The notes beneath the pieces were generated by a model, which worked only from the letters and a program-made list of their open reading frames with translations, had not been told where the DNA came from and ran no database searches. From Natronomonas salsuginis (GTDB lineage Archaea; Halobacteriota; Halobacteria; Halobacteriales; Haloarculaceae), in assembly GCF_005239135.1 (NCBI RefSeq), contig NZ_QKNX01000002.1, forward strand, positions 1 to 64,000: a stretch of DNA of 64,000 nucleotides. The letters run 5' to 3'. This document shows positions 45,199-53,869 of this stretch, in pieces. The stretch's first letter is position 1; every line of letters begins with the position of its first letter. The position numbers and the translations under genes were made by a program.

Positions 45199-46344
45199 AT
45201 GCTTGATTCACTTGCCCAACATGAGCGGGCGCTCAGCGGGCCAATTCCAGAGTACAGTGAAGAGGAGCTGCGTGAGCGGGCCCGCTCGTTCATCTCACAG
45301 TGTTATGAGGAGCTTGAGAGAGAGTGGGTCATCGACTTCCGGCTTGCCGAGATAGACCGTGAAATCTCGCAAAAAGGGACGTATACCCACACCGAAGAAG
45401 AACTGACTCATGGGGCGCGGATAGCGTGGCGCAACAGCAATCGGTGTATTGGACGGTTGTTCTGGCAGTCGCTGGAGGTTATCGACGAACGAGACCTCAA
45501 TACCCCTGAAGAGGTTCACCAAGCGTGCTGTCAGCACATCGAACACGCCAGGAACGGTGGCACGATCCGTCCGACGATTACCATCTTCCAGCCTGACACA
45601 CCATGCACTGATCGAGTCCGAATCTGGAACTATCAGCTACTTCGGTACGCCGGGTACGAAACTGACGACGGGATCGTCGGTGACCCAGCCGAGGTCGAGT
45701 TTACTCGCTACTGCCAATCGAAGGAGTGGGAAGGCAACGGCGGGCCGTTTGACCCCCTCCCACACGTGATCCAAGTCGGTAACGACGAGCCAGAACTGTT
45801 CGACGTCCCACCGGATCTGTTCGAAGAGGTGGAGATTACTCACCCGGACTACGACTGGTTTGCCGATCTTGGCCTTCGCTGGTACGACGTGCCGATTGTC
45901 TCAAACATGCGGCTCGAAATCGGTGGAATCAGTTACACCGCTGCACCGTTCAATGGGTGGTACATGAGTACCGAAATTGGCGCACGGAACTTCGCTGACG
46001 AGGACAGATACGACATGCTGGCGGCAATCGGCGACCAACTCGGGTACGACACCTCAGAAAATCGCTCGCTCTGGAAAGACGAAGCACTGGTTGAACTCAA
46101 TCGGGCGGTGATACACTCTTTCGACGCCGCGGGCGTGAAAACCGTCGATCATCACACTGCGAGCGAGCAGTTTGGCCAGTTCGAACGAAACGAAGAACGT
46201 GCTGGGCGAGATGTGACTGGTGACCGTAGCTGGCTGCTCCCCCCGATGAGCTCTGCGACGACACACGTGTTCGACCAAACCTACGAGACGACAGTGAACA
46301 CGCCGAACTTCTTTTATATGCCCGAGGAACTCACAAAGGAGTAG
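45199..46344 (+). CDS. nos: Nitric oxide synthase oxygenase domain protein
   Basis: A 381-residue stand-alone NOS oxygenase, similar in length to Bacillus NOS. ARIAWRNSNRCIGRLFWQ (about 74-90) carries the proximal haem Cys (Cys83); the substrate-binding segment reads PFNGWYMSTEIGARNFADED (about 250-269), with the Glu that binds the arginine guanidinium; the pterin/dimer end is SWLLPPMSSATTHVFDQ. It oxidises L-arginine to NO and citrulline using electrons from an unlinked reductase. No flavoprotein reductase is fused or adjacent. TATA-like GTTTTGTACA (45171-45180) ends 18 nt before the ATG, indicating a leaderless start. Confidence 0.95.
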   Translation: MLDSLAQHERALSGPIPEYSEEELRERARSFISQCYEELEREWVIDFRLAEIDREISQKGTYTHTEEELTHGARIAWRNSNRCIGRLFWQSLEVIDERDLNTPEEVHQACCQHIEHARNGGTIRPTITIFQPDTPCTDRVRIWNYQLLRYAGYETDDGIVGDPAEVEFTRYCQSKEWEGNGGPFDPLPHVIQVGNDEPELFDVPPDLFEEVEITHPDYDWFADLGLRWYDVPIVSNMRLEIGGISYTAAPFNGWYMSTEIGARNFADEDRYDMLAAIGDQLGYDTSENRSLWKDEALVELNRAVIHSFDAAGVKTVDHHTASEQFGQFERNEERAGRDVTGDRSWLLPPMSSATTHVFDQTYETTVNTPNFFYMPEELTKE

Positions 46345-46776
46345 CGATTTGTGTACGCGATCTATCTACGGGACGGAGAACTGAGTCACAGCTGAATGCT
46401 CTCTATCAGCAATCTACGGCGCAACCGACAGGGTCATCCATCCGTAACGGTGCAAAAGTGACATCCCCCTCGCCGTAAACAGTAGTTGCCGAACCTCGCT
46501 GAGTAACTATGGTCACTAGAGGAGTGCGAACCGTCGCAATCCCGGAGGAAATTCTCTGTGGCTACCTCGAAGGAAATCTGATTCGGCAACTACGGTAAAC
46601 GGCGGGATTCTCTCCTTGAAAAAGATGGCCCGTTCAACGAATCGAAGAAGCCGTGACTTTGGGAGAGCATCCATCTTTTCTCCAGCTACTCACCTGTCGT
46701 GTTTGTCAGCAGGGGTTTCAACAAGGCCGATCTCGCGGATGGAAACCCACTTTGCCCGCCGCCGCGGAGTGGGCGT
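46345..46776. other. Spacer between NOS and hisH
   Basis: Non-coding apart from the inverted-repeat segment at 46471-46604. A 30-codon frame inside that segment (from 46509) reads MVTRGVRTVAIPEEILCGYL and is not recognised. No promoter for hisH can be pinned down. Confidence 0.45.
46471..46604. mobile_element. MITE-like segment with 23-bp imperfect terminal inverted repeats
   Basis: 46471-46493 and the reverse complement of 46582-46604 agree at 19 of 23 positions, including an outer CGCCGT and an inner 12-base block GTAGTTGCCGAA. The enclosed 134-bp segment has no room for a transposase. Such short inverted-repeat elements occur in Halobacteria as non-autonomous relatives of insertion sequences. 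I could not identify a target duplication. Confidence 0.5.
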
Positions 46777-47421
46777 ATGAGCATCACCCAGCGAACCGCG
46801 GAGGTCGTCCTCGTCGATTACGGGCTCGGCAACCTCCGGAGCGTCACCCGCGGGCTGGAGCGCGCCGGCGCCGACGTGACGCTTTCGGACGATCCGGCCG
46901 ACTTCGACGCCGCCGACGGCATCGTGTTACCGGGCGTCGGCGCGTTCAGCGAGGGCATGGAGAACGCCGGGCCGTTCCGCGACGCGCTCGTCGACGCGGC
47001 CGAGGCGGGACGCCCGCTGTTCGGCATCTGTCTCGGTATGCAGATGCTTCTCACCTCGAGTGAGGAGTCGGAGACGGTCGGGCAGGGCGATGTCACGGGC
47101 CTCGATCTCGTTCCGGGGACGAACCTCCGATTCGACCAGGGGCAGAAAGTGCCCCACATGGGGTGGAACGAACTGGCTGTCTCGCGCGAGCACCCGATCG
47201 CCGAGGGAATCGATGGCGAGTACGCCTACTTCGTCCATTCGTATTACGCCGATCCGGACGACGAGAACGCCATCGTCGCGACGACCGACTACGGCGTCGA
47301 GTTCCCCGCGATCATCGCGAACGAGGCCGGGAACGTCTTTGGTACGCAGTTCCACCCCGAGAAATCCGGCGAGACGGGGCTTCGGATCCTGCGGAACTTC
47401 GTGCAGTACTGTCTGGAGTGA
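46777..47421 (+). CDS. hisH: Imidazole glycerol phosphate synthase, glutaminase subunit
   Basis: A 214-residue class I glutamine amidotransferase that supplies ammonia to HisF in histidine synthesis. VVLVDYGLGNLRSV and LPGVGAFSEGMEN are family signatures; GICLGMQMLL (about 83-92) holds the nucleophile Cys85, and GTQFHPEKSGE the catalytic His and Glu. ATG at 46777 gives the standard length; the longer frame from 46699 lacks conservation. It stands alone, as scattered his genes usually do in Halobacteria. Confidence 0.93.
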   Translation: MSITQRTAEVVLVDYGLGNLRSVTRGLERAGADVTLSDDPADFDAADGIVLPGVGAFSEGMENAGPFRDALVDAAEAGRPLFGICLGMQMLLTSSEESETVGQGDVTGLDLVPGTNLRFDQGQKVPHMGWNELAVSREHPIAEGIDGEYAYFVHSYYADPDDENAIVATTDYGVEFPAIIANEAGNVFGTQFHPEKSGETGLRILRNFVQYCLE

Positions 47422-47492
47422 CCCTCGGCGGTCACGAGCCCCCGACTGGTCTTTTCCCCACGCCGACCACATTTGTCTCCGAGTACTACATC

Positions 47493-47640
47493 AGCGGCCG
47501 TCCGGCCGCTGTATATAGCTCTATATTTCGGTACAGTACTCTTTTACTCGTGATGACTGACCCGTACCGCTCAGTATTGCTCCCCGGTCAGCCGTACCTC
47601 CTCGTGGGGGAATATATCAATATTACTATAGCTTAATATC
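47493..47640. promoter_or_regulatory. Palindrome-rich, AT-rich control region of the phosphonate-type operon
   Basis: AGCGGCCG-TC-CGGCCGCT (47493-47510) is a perfect 8-bp-arm palindrome, possibly the terminator of hisH. It is followed by ATATAG-CT-CTATAT (47513-47526). The AT-rich run from 47610, with TATCAATATTACTATAG and then CTTAATATC (47632-47640), ends about 23 nt before the phnD ATG, fitting a TATA box plus an upstream regulator site. Regulation by phosphate is a guess from the gene content. Confidence 0.5.
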
Positions 47641-47662
47641 GGACGGTGGCTGTCGTCTGGTG

Positions 47663-48817
47663 ATGGGATCCAATACCCCACGACGACGACGGTTCCTGAA
47701 AGGCACGGCAGCGACGGTGACCTTCGGTCTTGCTGGCTGCATCGGATCGCAGTCCGCCGACACCAGCGGCAACGGGGGCAGTAGCGAGGATCCGTTGCTC
47801 GCCGACGATAGCGAGTTCGAGTTCTCCGATCCGAACTGGGCCGAGAACAACTACCTCTCCTCTGCGCTGATCGACGCTGGGTACGAACGGGGCCAGCGTG
47901 CCGATCTCGAACGCATGGGCAGCCGCGAGGTCGACGAGGTCCCACACGGCGACCCGGTCCGTGAAGCGCCGAGCGACGAGAGCGAGTACCTCGACCCCGA
48001 CACACTCGTCTTCACCGAGAGCCCCAGCGAGGACGTGGAGGGTCGCTACGAGGAGGATTTCGAGGCCGTCTTCGATCGCATCCGCGAAGAGACAGGCAAG
48101 GAAGTCGAGTACAGCCGCGTCGACAGCTATGCAGCTTCCGTCGAGGCGATGCGCTCGGAACGTGCCCACATCGCCAACTTTTCGACCGGCGCAACGGCGT
48201 TCGCGGTCAACCTCGCCGGTGCAGTCCCGTTCGCCGTCGGCCTCGCCAGCGACGGGGCGTTCGGATATCGGCTGTTCGCGACGACGCGGGCCGAGGCCCA
48301 CGACATCCAGAGCGTCGACGACTTCGCCCGTGAGAATGTGACCATCGCCCACGCCGAAGAGTCCTCAAACTCCGGGCACCAGGCCCCCTCGGCGCTGTTC
48401 GACCAGAAGTTCGACGTAACGCCCGGAGAGGACTACGAGGTAAACTTCTCGGGTGGCCACTCCAACACCGCCCGCGGGATCGCCGCCGGCGACTACGACG
48501 CCGGCCCCATCTGTTCGACCTGTCTGAAAGACACCGTCGAAGGTGACAGCAGCCTCGATTTCGACGATTTCAAAGTCGTTTGGGCCTCCAATCCGTTCCC
48601 GAACGGCCCGATCACCTACCGGTACAACCTCCATCCCGATATCGTCGAGGGGATCAAAGCGGCTTGGCTCGACAGCGACTTCTCGGGCACGGACTACGCC
48701 GCACGGACCGACTACACCGAATTCCTCCCGATCGAGTACCGCCGACACTGGTACGATATCGTGACGATTCAGGGATACAACGACGTCCAGTACGAACAAG
48801 GCGCACTGAGTGAGTAA
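47663..48817 (+). CDS. phnD: Phosphonate/phosphite-type ABC transporter substrate-binding lipoprotein
   Basis: A 384-residue periplasmic-type binding protein. Residues 6-12 are RRRRFLK, a twin-arginine motif, followed by a hydrophobic stretch and the lipobox LAGC (Cys about residue 25), so it is exported by Tat and lipid-anchored. The body is a PhnD-like fold: [12 protein letters not shown] at strand 1, [17 protein letters not shown]-type loop, [20 protein letters not shown] and the ligand loop, and [12 protein letters not shown]. Family ligands are phosphonates, phosphite or other phosphorus esters. First gene of a six-gene operon. ATG at 47663 directly follows an in-frame GTG. Confidence 0.9.
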   Translation: MGSNTPRRRRFLKGTAATVTFGLAGCIGSQSADTSGNGGSSEDPLLADDSEFEFSDPNWAENNYLSSALIDAGYERGQRADLERMGSREVDEVPHGDPVREAPSDESEYLDPDTLVFTESPSEDVEGRYEEDFEAVFDRIREETGKEVEYSRVDSYAASVEAMRSERAHIANFSTGATAFAVNLAGAVPFAVGLASDGAFGYRLFATTRAEAHDIQSVDDFARENVTIAHAEESSNSGHQAPSALFDQKFDVTPGEDYEVNFSGGHSNTARGIAAGDYDAGPICSTCLKDTVEGDSSLDFDDFKVVWASNPFPNGPITYRYNLHPDIVEGIKAAWLDSDFSGTDYAARTDYTEFLPIEYRRHWYDIVTIQGYNDVQYEQGALSE

Positions 48818-49650
48818 TGCTGATCGTCTCCGAACTACAGAAGACCTATCCGACCGGCGACGAGGCCCTGAAGGGCGTCGATCTCTCGGTCGAGGGCAGC
48901 GAGACCGTGGCGATGATCGGTCCGAGCGGCGCCGGCAAGAGCACCTTCATCCGGTGTATCAACCGGCTCACCGAACCGACCGCCGGCACCGTCGAACTCG
49001 ACGGGGAGGATCTGACCGGTCTCGATGACGAGGCACTTCGCGCGGCACGCCGCGACATCGGCATGATATTTCAGGAGTACAACCTCGTCGAGCGGCTCAC
49101 CGTGATGGAGAACGTGCTAACCGGTCGGCTCGGCTACGTCTCGGCGTGGGCGGCCTTCCGCCGGAACTTCCCGCCGGACGCGATCGAACGGGCCTACGAG
49201 ATTCTCGATCGGGTCGGCCTCGGTGAGATGGCCGACAAACGCGTCGACGAGCTCTCGGGCGGGCAACGACAGCGGGTCGGCATCGCACGAGCGGTGATTC
49301 AAGACCCGAAGATCCTGCTCGTTGACGAGCCGACATCCAGCCTCGATCCGGAGACCTCCGAGACAGTGATGAAACTACTGACCGAAATCGCCGCCGAGCG
49401 CGAGGTTCCCGTCCTCATCAACATCCACGAGGTGGACTTGGCGATCGAACACGCCGACCGGATCGTCGGCCTTCACGACGGTGAACTCGTCTTCGAGGGA
49501 ACGCCGGGCGACCTCGACGAACACGGGCTCGACACCGTGTACCGTGGCGCGGATCCGAGGGGCACGGATTCGCACGACGTAGGCGATGCCGAGCGGGCCG
49601 ACGACCGTCTCGTGCTCAATAAAACCGAACCGGCGAACGGGGGGCTCTGA
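48817..49650 (+). CDS. phnC: Phosphonate-type ABC transporter ATP-binding protein
   Basis: A 277-residue ABC ATPase with Walker [15 protein letters not shown] (about 36-49), Q-loop [13 protein letters not shown], signature [14 protein letters not shown], Walker [13 protein letters not shown] and switch His in INIHEVDLA. It matches the PhnC subfamily through the [19 protein letters not shown] segment. The start overlaps the phnD stop by one base. The C-terminal tail of about 40 residues after VYRG is long and unconserved. Confidence 0.93.
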   Translation: MLIVSELQKTYPTGDEALKGVDLSVEGSETVAMIGPSGAGKSTFIRCINRLTEPTAGTVELDGEDLTGLDDEALRAARRDIGMIFQEYNLVERLTVMENVLTGRLGYVSAWAAFRRNFPPDAIERAYEILDRVGLGEMADKRVDELSGGQRQRVGIARAVIQDPKILLVDEPTSSLDPETSETVMKLLTEIAAEREVPVLINIHEVDLAIEHADRIVGLHDGELVFEGTPGDLDEHGLDTVYRGADPRGTDSHDVGDAERADDRLVLNKTEPANGGL

Positions 49651-49651
49651 G

Positions 49652-50452
49652 GTGGCGGCCGGCGAAGCGACGTGGGACCGTCCGAGCGTCTTCCCGCGCC
49701 GGGAAATAAAGTGGCTCACCTACCTCGCCGTCGTCGCGTTCTTTCTCTGGTCGGCGTGGGGGCTCGGTGCCGCGCCCGGACGCATTCTCGACGGGATCGG
49801 GAACGCCGTCACGCTGGCCGGCGATTTCGTCCCACCGGAAGCGACGCCACGACAACGAACCAGGATTGTCGAGAAGATGCTCGAAAGCGTGGCGATCGCG
49901 ATGGTGTCGACGCTGACCGGCATCCTGGTGAGTGTGCCGATCGCGTTCATGGCAGCCGAGAACATCTCCCCGCGACCGTTGTACGCCCTCAACCGCGGAC
50001 TGATCTCCATCTCGCGGGCGTTCAACGCGATCATCGTCGCCATTATCGCCGTCAAAGCCGTCGGCTTCGGCCCGCTGGCTGGTATCGTCACGATTACGTT
50101 CAAAACCGTCGGCTTCTTTTCGAAGCTGTTGGCCGAAGACATCGAAGACATCGATATGGGGAGCGTCGAGGCGGTCCGGGCGGCCGGTAGCTCGCCGGTC
50201 CAGACGTTACTGTACGGCGTCGTTCCGCAGATCGTCCCGCGGTTCGCTGGTCTGTCGATCTATCGATGGGACATCAACATCCGCACCTCGACGATCATCG
50301 GCATCGTCGGCGCGGGCGGGATCGGATCGGTGCTTCTCACCGCGTTCAACCGCTACGACTACGGCTACGTCTCGGCGATCCTGCTCGCGATCATCGCGGT
50401 CGTGCTGGTCGCCGAGGGCGTGAGCGCCGTCGTCAGACGGAGGTACCAGTGA
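49652..50452 (+). CDS. phnE: Phosphonate-type ABC transporter permease 1
   Basis: A 266-residue inner-membrane permease with about six hydrophobic segments. The EAA loop that contacts the ATPase is EDIDMGSVEAVRAAGSSPVQ (about 165-185), followed by TLLYGVVPQIVPRF as in PhnE. It starts with GTG one base after the phnC stop; an ATG inside phnC (49586) would add unconserved residues. It probably forms a heterodimer with the next gene product. Confidence 0.88.
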   Translation: MAAGEATWDRPSVFPRREIKWLTYLAVVAFFLWSAWGLGAAPGRILDGIGNAVTLAGDFVPPEATPRQRTRIVEKMLESVAIAMVSTLTGILVSVPIAFMAAENISPRPLYALNRGLISISRAFNAIIVAIIAVKAVGFGPLAGIVTITFKTVGFFSKLLAEDIEDIDMGSVEAVRAAGSSPVQTLLYGVVPQIVPRFAGLSIYRWDINIRTSTIIGIVGAGGIGSVLLTAFNRYDYGYVSAILLAIIAVVLVAEGVSAVVRRRYQ

Positions 50453-51246
50453 TGTCGACTGAGACGCCGACATGGGAACGCTTCGATCGCCGTCGTCGAC
50501 TCGGTCGGTTCTTCGCTCTCCTCGCAACCGCGGTGACGGTCCTCGTCTCGTGGCGGTTTCTCTCCATCGAATTCGTCGCCCTCGATACCGTCCCGCGGGA
50601 GGTCGCGGACCTCCTCACTCGGATGTATCCGCCCGACGTGGCGTACACTCCGGAGATCGTCGGCCCGCTGATCGAGACGGTTCACATCGCCGCGCTCGGC
50701 ACCATCGGCGCGGTCGCGCTCGCGATCCCGGTCGCGCTGTTGGCCGCCGAGAACACGACGCCGAACGCCCTCACGTACTGGCTCGGCAAGGTGCTCGTGA
50801 CGGTGAGCCGCTCGGTGAACACCATCATCTGGGCACTGATCTTCGTCGTCATGTTCGGGGCCGGGGCGCTCCCCGGCGCGATCGCGATCGCCTTCCGGTC
50901 GGTCGGCTTTCTCGGCAAACTGCTCGGCGAGGAGATCGAGGAGATCGACTTCGGTCAGGTCGAGGCGGTGCGGGCCGCGGGCGCGTCACCGGTCCAGATG
51001 CTGCTCTATGGGATCCTCCCGCAGGTCAAACCCGCGCTTGTCGGGCTTACCGTCTACCGGTGGGAGATCAACATCAGGGACTCGACCGTCCTCGGGTTCG
51101 TCGGCGCGGGTGGCATCGGCGTCGAACTCTTCCGAGCGATCGACGCCTTCGCGTGGCGTTCCGTCTCGATGATATTGATCGCGATCCTCGGCATCGTCGT
51201 CCTCAGTGAACTCATCTCGAAACAGACCAGAGGGATGGTGCGCTGA
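50452..51246 (+). CDS. phnE: Phosphonate-type ABC transporter permease 2
   Basis: A 264-residue second permease, homologous to the first, with EEIDFGQVEAVRAAGASPVQ as its EAA loop and LLYGILPQVKPALVGLTVYRWEIN matching the PhnE signature. The ATG overlaps the stop of the first permease. Two PhnE genes in tandem are usual for phosphonate or phosphite transporters. N-terminal residues 1-20 are polar (STETPTWERFDRRRR) and cytoplasmic. Confidence 0.9.
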   Translation: MSTETPTWERFDRRRRLGRFFALLATAVTVLVSWRFLSIEFVALDTVPREVADLLTRMYPPDVAYTPEIVGPLIETVHIAALGTIGAVALAIPVALLAAENTTPNALTYWLGKVLVTVSRSVNTIIWALIFVVMFGAGALPGAIAIAFRSVGFLGKLLGEEIEEIDFGQVEAVRAAGASPVQMLLYGILPQVKPALVGLTVYRWEINIRDSTVLGFVGAGGIGVELFRAIDAFAWRSVSMILIAILGIVVLSELISKQTRGMVR

Positions 51247-51247
51247 G

Positions 51248-51982
51248 ATGGCTCACCGACACGCCAATACGGCTCCGGCGTCACGACCGGATGTGGACGA
51301 CATGGGCCGACGACTGCTGTTGTTCGATATGGATGGCGTAGTGCTCGAAGGTCACGGTACCGATCCGGCGGTACACGATCACGCTCTCGAAGATGCCATC
51401 GCGGAAGCCGACCTCGCAGTCGACAGCGAGACCCGATCGTTACTGGCCGGCTACGAGTACGACACCGACTTCGTTCGCGGCTGCAAGCGCCTCGGAATCG
51501 ACCCCGTCGAGTTCTACCGCCGCCGGGAACGACACAGCGCGAGCCGCGCGATCGAGCGACTGAAATCCGGCCACCGTACACCGTACCCGGACAGCGACGC
51601 CCTCGACGAGCTGGCCGACGACTGCAATCTCGGCCTCGTGAGCAACAACTACAACGCCGTCACCACGTTCGTCGTCGATCACTACGGACTCGACGCCTTC
51701 GATTACGTCTGTGGCCGTGAACCGGGCGTAAGTGGATTCTACCGCCGAAAACCGGATCCACACTACCTTCTGACCGGTCGCGACGCCCTCGGCGGCGTCG
51801 GGGGTATCTACGTCGGCGATCGGGCGACCGATGTACTCGCAGCGACGCGTGCAGGGCTGGACGCCGTCTTCGTCAGACGTGCGCATAACAGCCACGTATC
51901 GCTCCCGCACGAACCGGTGGCTGAGATCGAGTCGCTGACCGAACTGCCAACGCTGCTCCGCGAGTCGCTCGACGGTTTATGA
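51248..51982 (+). CDS. HAD-superfamily phosphatase in the phosphonate-type operon
   Basis: A 244-residue HAD hydrolase. Motif I is LLLFDMDGVVLEG (nucleophile and acid Asp at about 27 and 29), motif II LGLVSNNYNAV, motif III Lys in YRRKPDPHYLL and motif IV YVGDRATDVLAATRAGLD. The helical cap between about 45 and 125 is of subfamily IA. It does not show the FDWAGT-type motif of phosphonoacetaldehyde hydrolase, so a phosphomonoesterase acting on the imported compound is more likely. Starts 1 nt after the permease; ATG at 51302 (MGRRLLLF) is an alternative start. Confidence 0.82.
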   Translation: MAHRHANTAPASRPDVDDMGRRLLLFDMDGVVLEGHGTDPAVHDHALEDAIAEADLAVDSETRSLLAGYEYDTDFVRGCKRLGIDPVEFYRRRERHSASRAIERLKSGHRTPYPDSDALDELADDCNLGLVSNNYNAVTTFVVDHYGLDAFDYVCGREPGVSGFYRRKPDPHYLLTGRDALGGVGGIYVGDRATDVLAATRAGLDAVFVRRAHNSHVSLPHEPVAEIESLTELPTLLRESLDGL

Positions 51983-53193
51983 ACGATCCGACCGTGCTCG
52001 TCGTCGGCGGCGGTGTGACCGGCGCCGGCACCGCCCGAGACCTCGCCCTTCGAGGCGTCGACGTCACGCTGGTCGACCGCGCTGGACTCGGAAGCGGGAC
52101 CTCCGGTCGATCGCACGGTCTGCTCCACAGCGGGGCTCGCTATGCCGAATCGGACTTTGAAGGCGCGAGGGAGTGTCTCGAGGAGAACCGCATCCTCAGA
52201 GAGATCGCCGGCGCGTGTATTCGAGAGACGGGCGGCCTCTTCGTTCAACTCGCCGCCGACGACCCCGACTACTTCGACATCAAACGCGACCGGTGTGCGT
52301 CGATCGGAATCCCGACGCGGGTTCTCGATGGCGACGAGGCCGGAGCGATCGTTCCAGAGCTCTCCGACGACGTCGCCCGCGCGATGGAGGTGCCTGATGC
52401 CGTCGTGTATCCCTCGCGATTGGTCGCTGCTAACGCGGCCGACGCCCGCGATCACGGCGCGACGATCGCCGTCGGTGCGCCGGTCGGAGGGATGACTGTA
52501 ACGGACGGGCGGATCACGAGCGTCGAACTCGGCGGTGAGCGGATCGAACCGGACTACGTCATCAACGCGGCTGGCGCGTGGGCCGACCGGATCGCCACGA
52601 TGGTCGGCCTCGATATCGAGATGCGACTGACGCGTGGGGTGATGATCTCGATCGAATACGACGACCTCGGGCCGGTGTTGAACCGATGTCGGCCCCCGAA
52701 CGACGGGGATATCATCGTGCCGCACGGGTCGGCGGTCGTCCTCGGAACGACCAGCGTTCCGGTGGCGGATCCCGACGACCATCCGATCGAGGACTGGGAG
52801 ATCGAGCGAACCCGCAGAGAGTGCGGTGCCATGCTCCCGTCGATCGTCGACGCTCCGGACGGCCGCACGTGGTGGGGCGTCCGTCCGCTGTACGCACCCG
52901 ATGAAGACGGGTGCAACGGGCGTGGGATTTCCCGCGGATTCTTCAGATTGGACCACGCCGAGGACGACGTCGAGAACTTCGCCAGCATCGTCGGCGGCAA
53001 GCTCACGACCTACCGGAAGATGGCCCAAGAGACCGCCGATCTCGCCTGTGAGCGTCTGGGCATCGATGCTGAGTGCACGACCGCCGAGCGCCGCTTACCC
53101 GGTTCGGACGACCCCGCTCAACTCGACGCCTTCGTCTCTGAGTTCGACGGACAGGGGCCCACTGACGCCGACGTGGTCGGTTCCGAACGCTGA
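51979..53193 (+). CDS. FAD-dependent glycerol-3-phosphate dehydrogenase-like protein (GlpA/GlpD type)
   Basis: A 404-residue flavoprotein. VLVVGGGVTGAGTARDLALRG (about 5-25) is the FAD motif, and SGTSGRSHGLLHSGARYAE the characteristic GlpA/GlpD segment after it. Others are NAAGAWADRIATMVGLDIEM, VLGTTSVPV, WWGVRPLYAPDE and VGGKLTTYRKMAQETADLAC. The C-terminal Cys-rich domain of full GlpA is missing. It overlaps the HAD gene by 4 nt. Together the operon would import a phosphorus compound, dephosphorylate it and oxidise a glycerol-phosphate-like product, but the substrate is inference. Confidence 0.85.
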   Translation: MNDPTVLVVGGGVTGAGTARDLALRGVDVTLVDRAGLGSGTSGRSHGLLHSGARYAESDFEGARECLEENRILREIAGACIRETGGLFVQLAADDPDYFDIKRDRCASIGIPTRVLDGDEAGAIVPELSDDVARAMEVPDAVVYPSRLVAANAADARDHGATIAVGAPVGGMTVTDGRITSVELGGERIEPDYVINAAGAWADRIATMVGLDIEMRLTRGVMISIEYDDLGPVLNRCRPPNDGDIIVPHGSAVVLGTTSVPVADPDDHPIEDWEIERTRRECGAMLPSIVDAPDGRTWWGVRPLYAPDEDGCNGRGISRGFFRLDHAEDDVENFASIVGGKLTTYRKMAQETADLACERLGIDAECTTAERRLPGSDDPAQLDAFVSEFDGQGPTDADVVGSER

Positions 53194-53289
53194 TGACGAA
53201 CCGAGTGGAGGCCCCTGACGATGGAGATATCTCTCTCTGCCGACGGGTGTGTTACGGGCGCTCATCGAAACGTGGGTTCGGCCCCGCCC

Positions 53290-53742
53290 TCAGTACTCGA
53301 GATCGAACTGCTGGTTCTCGGCGACCGTGTTGAGCACGACGCTGGTGTTCGACTCCTTGATGTCGGGGTCGATGAGGAGCTCTTTGATCTGCTCGTTCAT
53401 GTGGTCGGTGTCGGTGAACTTGCCGATCGCGATGATGTCGTGGTCACCGGTGACCTCGTACACAGACACCATGTGTTTGTGCCCCTGCAGTCGGTCGGTG
53501 ATGTCGGGTAGCGCGCTTCCCTCGACTTTCATCTGGATGATCGCCGTCACGTCGTAGCCCAACTCGCCGTAGTCGACGATCGGGGCGTACCCGCGGATGA
53601 TCCCCTGCTCTTCGAGGTCGGAGATGTGGTTCGACACCGTCGTCACCGAGATGTCGAGGTCTTCGCCGAGCGAACGGAGCGAGGCGCGGCCGTCTTCCAG
53701 GAGTGCGTTTACCAACTTCCGGTCGAGATTTTCGTACGTCAT
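53290..53742 (-). CDS. lrp: Lrp/AsnC-family transcriptional regulator
   Basis: A 150-residue regulator with an N-terminal HTH ([44 protein letters not shown], about 5-50) and a C-terminal RAM/ligand domain ([33 protein letters not shown]). It is divergent from glnA with a 127-bp shared control region. This lrp-glnA pairing is a conserved haloarchaeal arrangement, so it probably regulates glutamine synthetase and amino-acid genes in response to an amino acid. Confidence 0.9.
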   Translation of the reverse strand: MTYENLDRKLVNALLEDGRASLRSLGEDLDISVTTVSNHISDLEEQGIIRGYAPIVDYGELGYDVTAIIQMKVEGSALPDITDRLQGHKHMVSVYEVTGDHDIIAIGKFTDTDHMNEQIKELLIDPDIKESNTSVVLNTVAENQQFDLEY

Positions 53743-53869
53743 TACACGCCGCTACTGGTTGCAGGGATTAGAAGTTTACGAATATTCAGTTCTTTAGCGT
53801 AGTCCGAGAGATTTGCGCAGATCAGCAACGTTTTAGTACGGGGACGCGTCGAGTCCGCCGACGAGAAAC
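53743..53869. promoter_or_regulatory. Shared lrp/glnA control region
   Basis: An AT-rich stretch at 53769-53800 includes the palindrome GAATATTC (53780-53787), a candidate Lrp site. ACGTTTTAGTAC (53829-53840) is a good TATA box for glnA about 30-40 nt before its ATG. The region serves two divergent genes. Confidence 0.6.

Noticed and set aside
51248-51982. HAD protein as phosphonoacetaldehyde hydrolase (PhnX)
   Set aside because: The nucleophile motif is DMDGVVLEG rather than the PhnX type, and no 2-aminoethylphosphonate transaminase is nearby.
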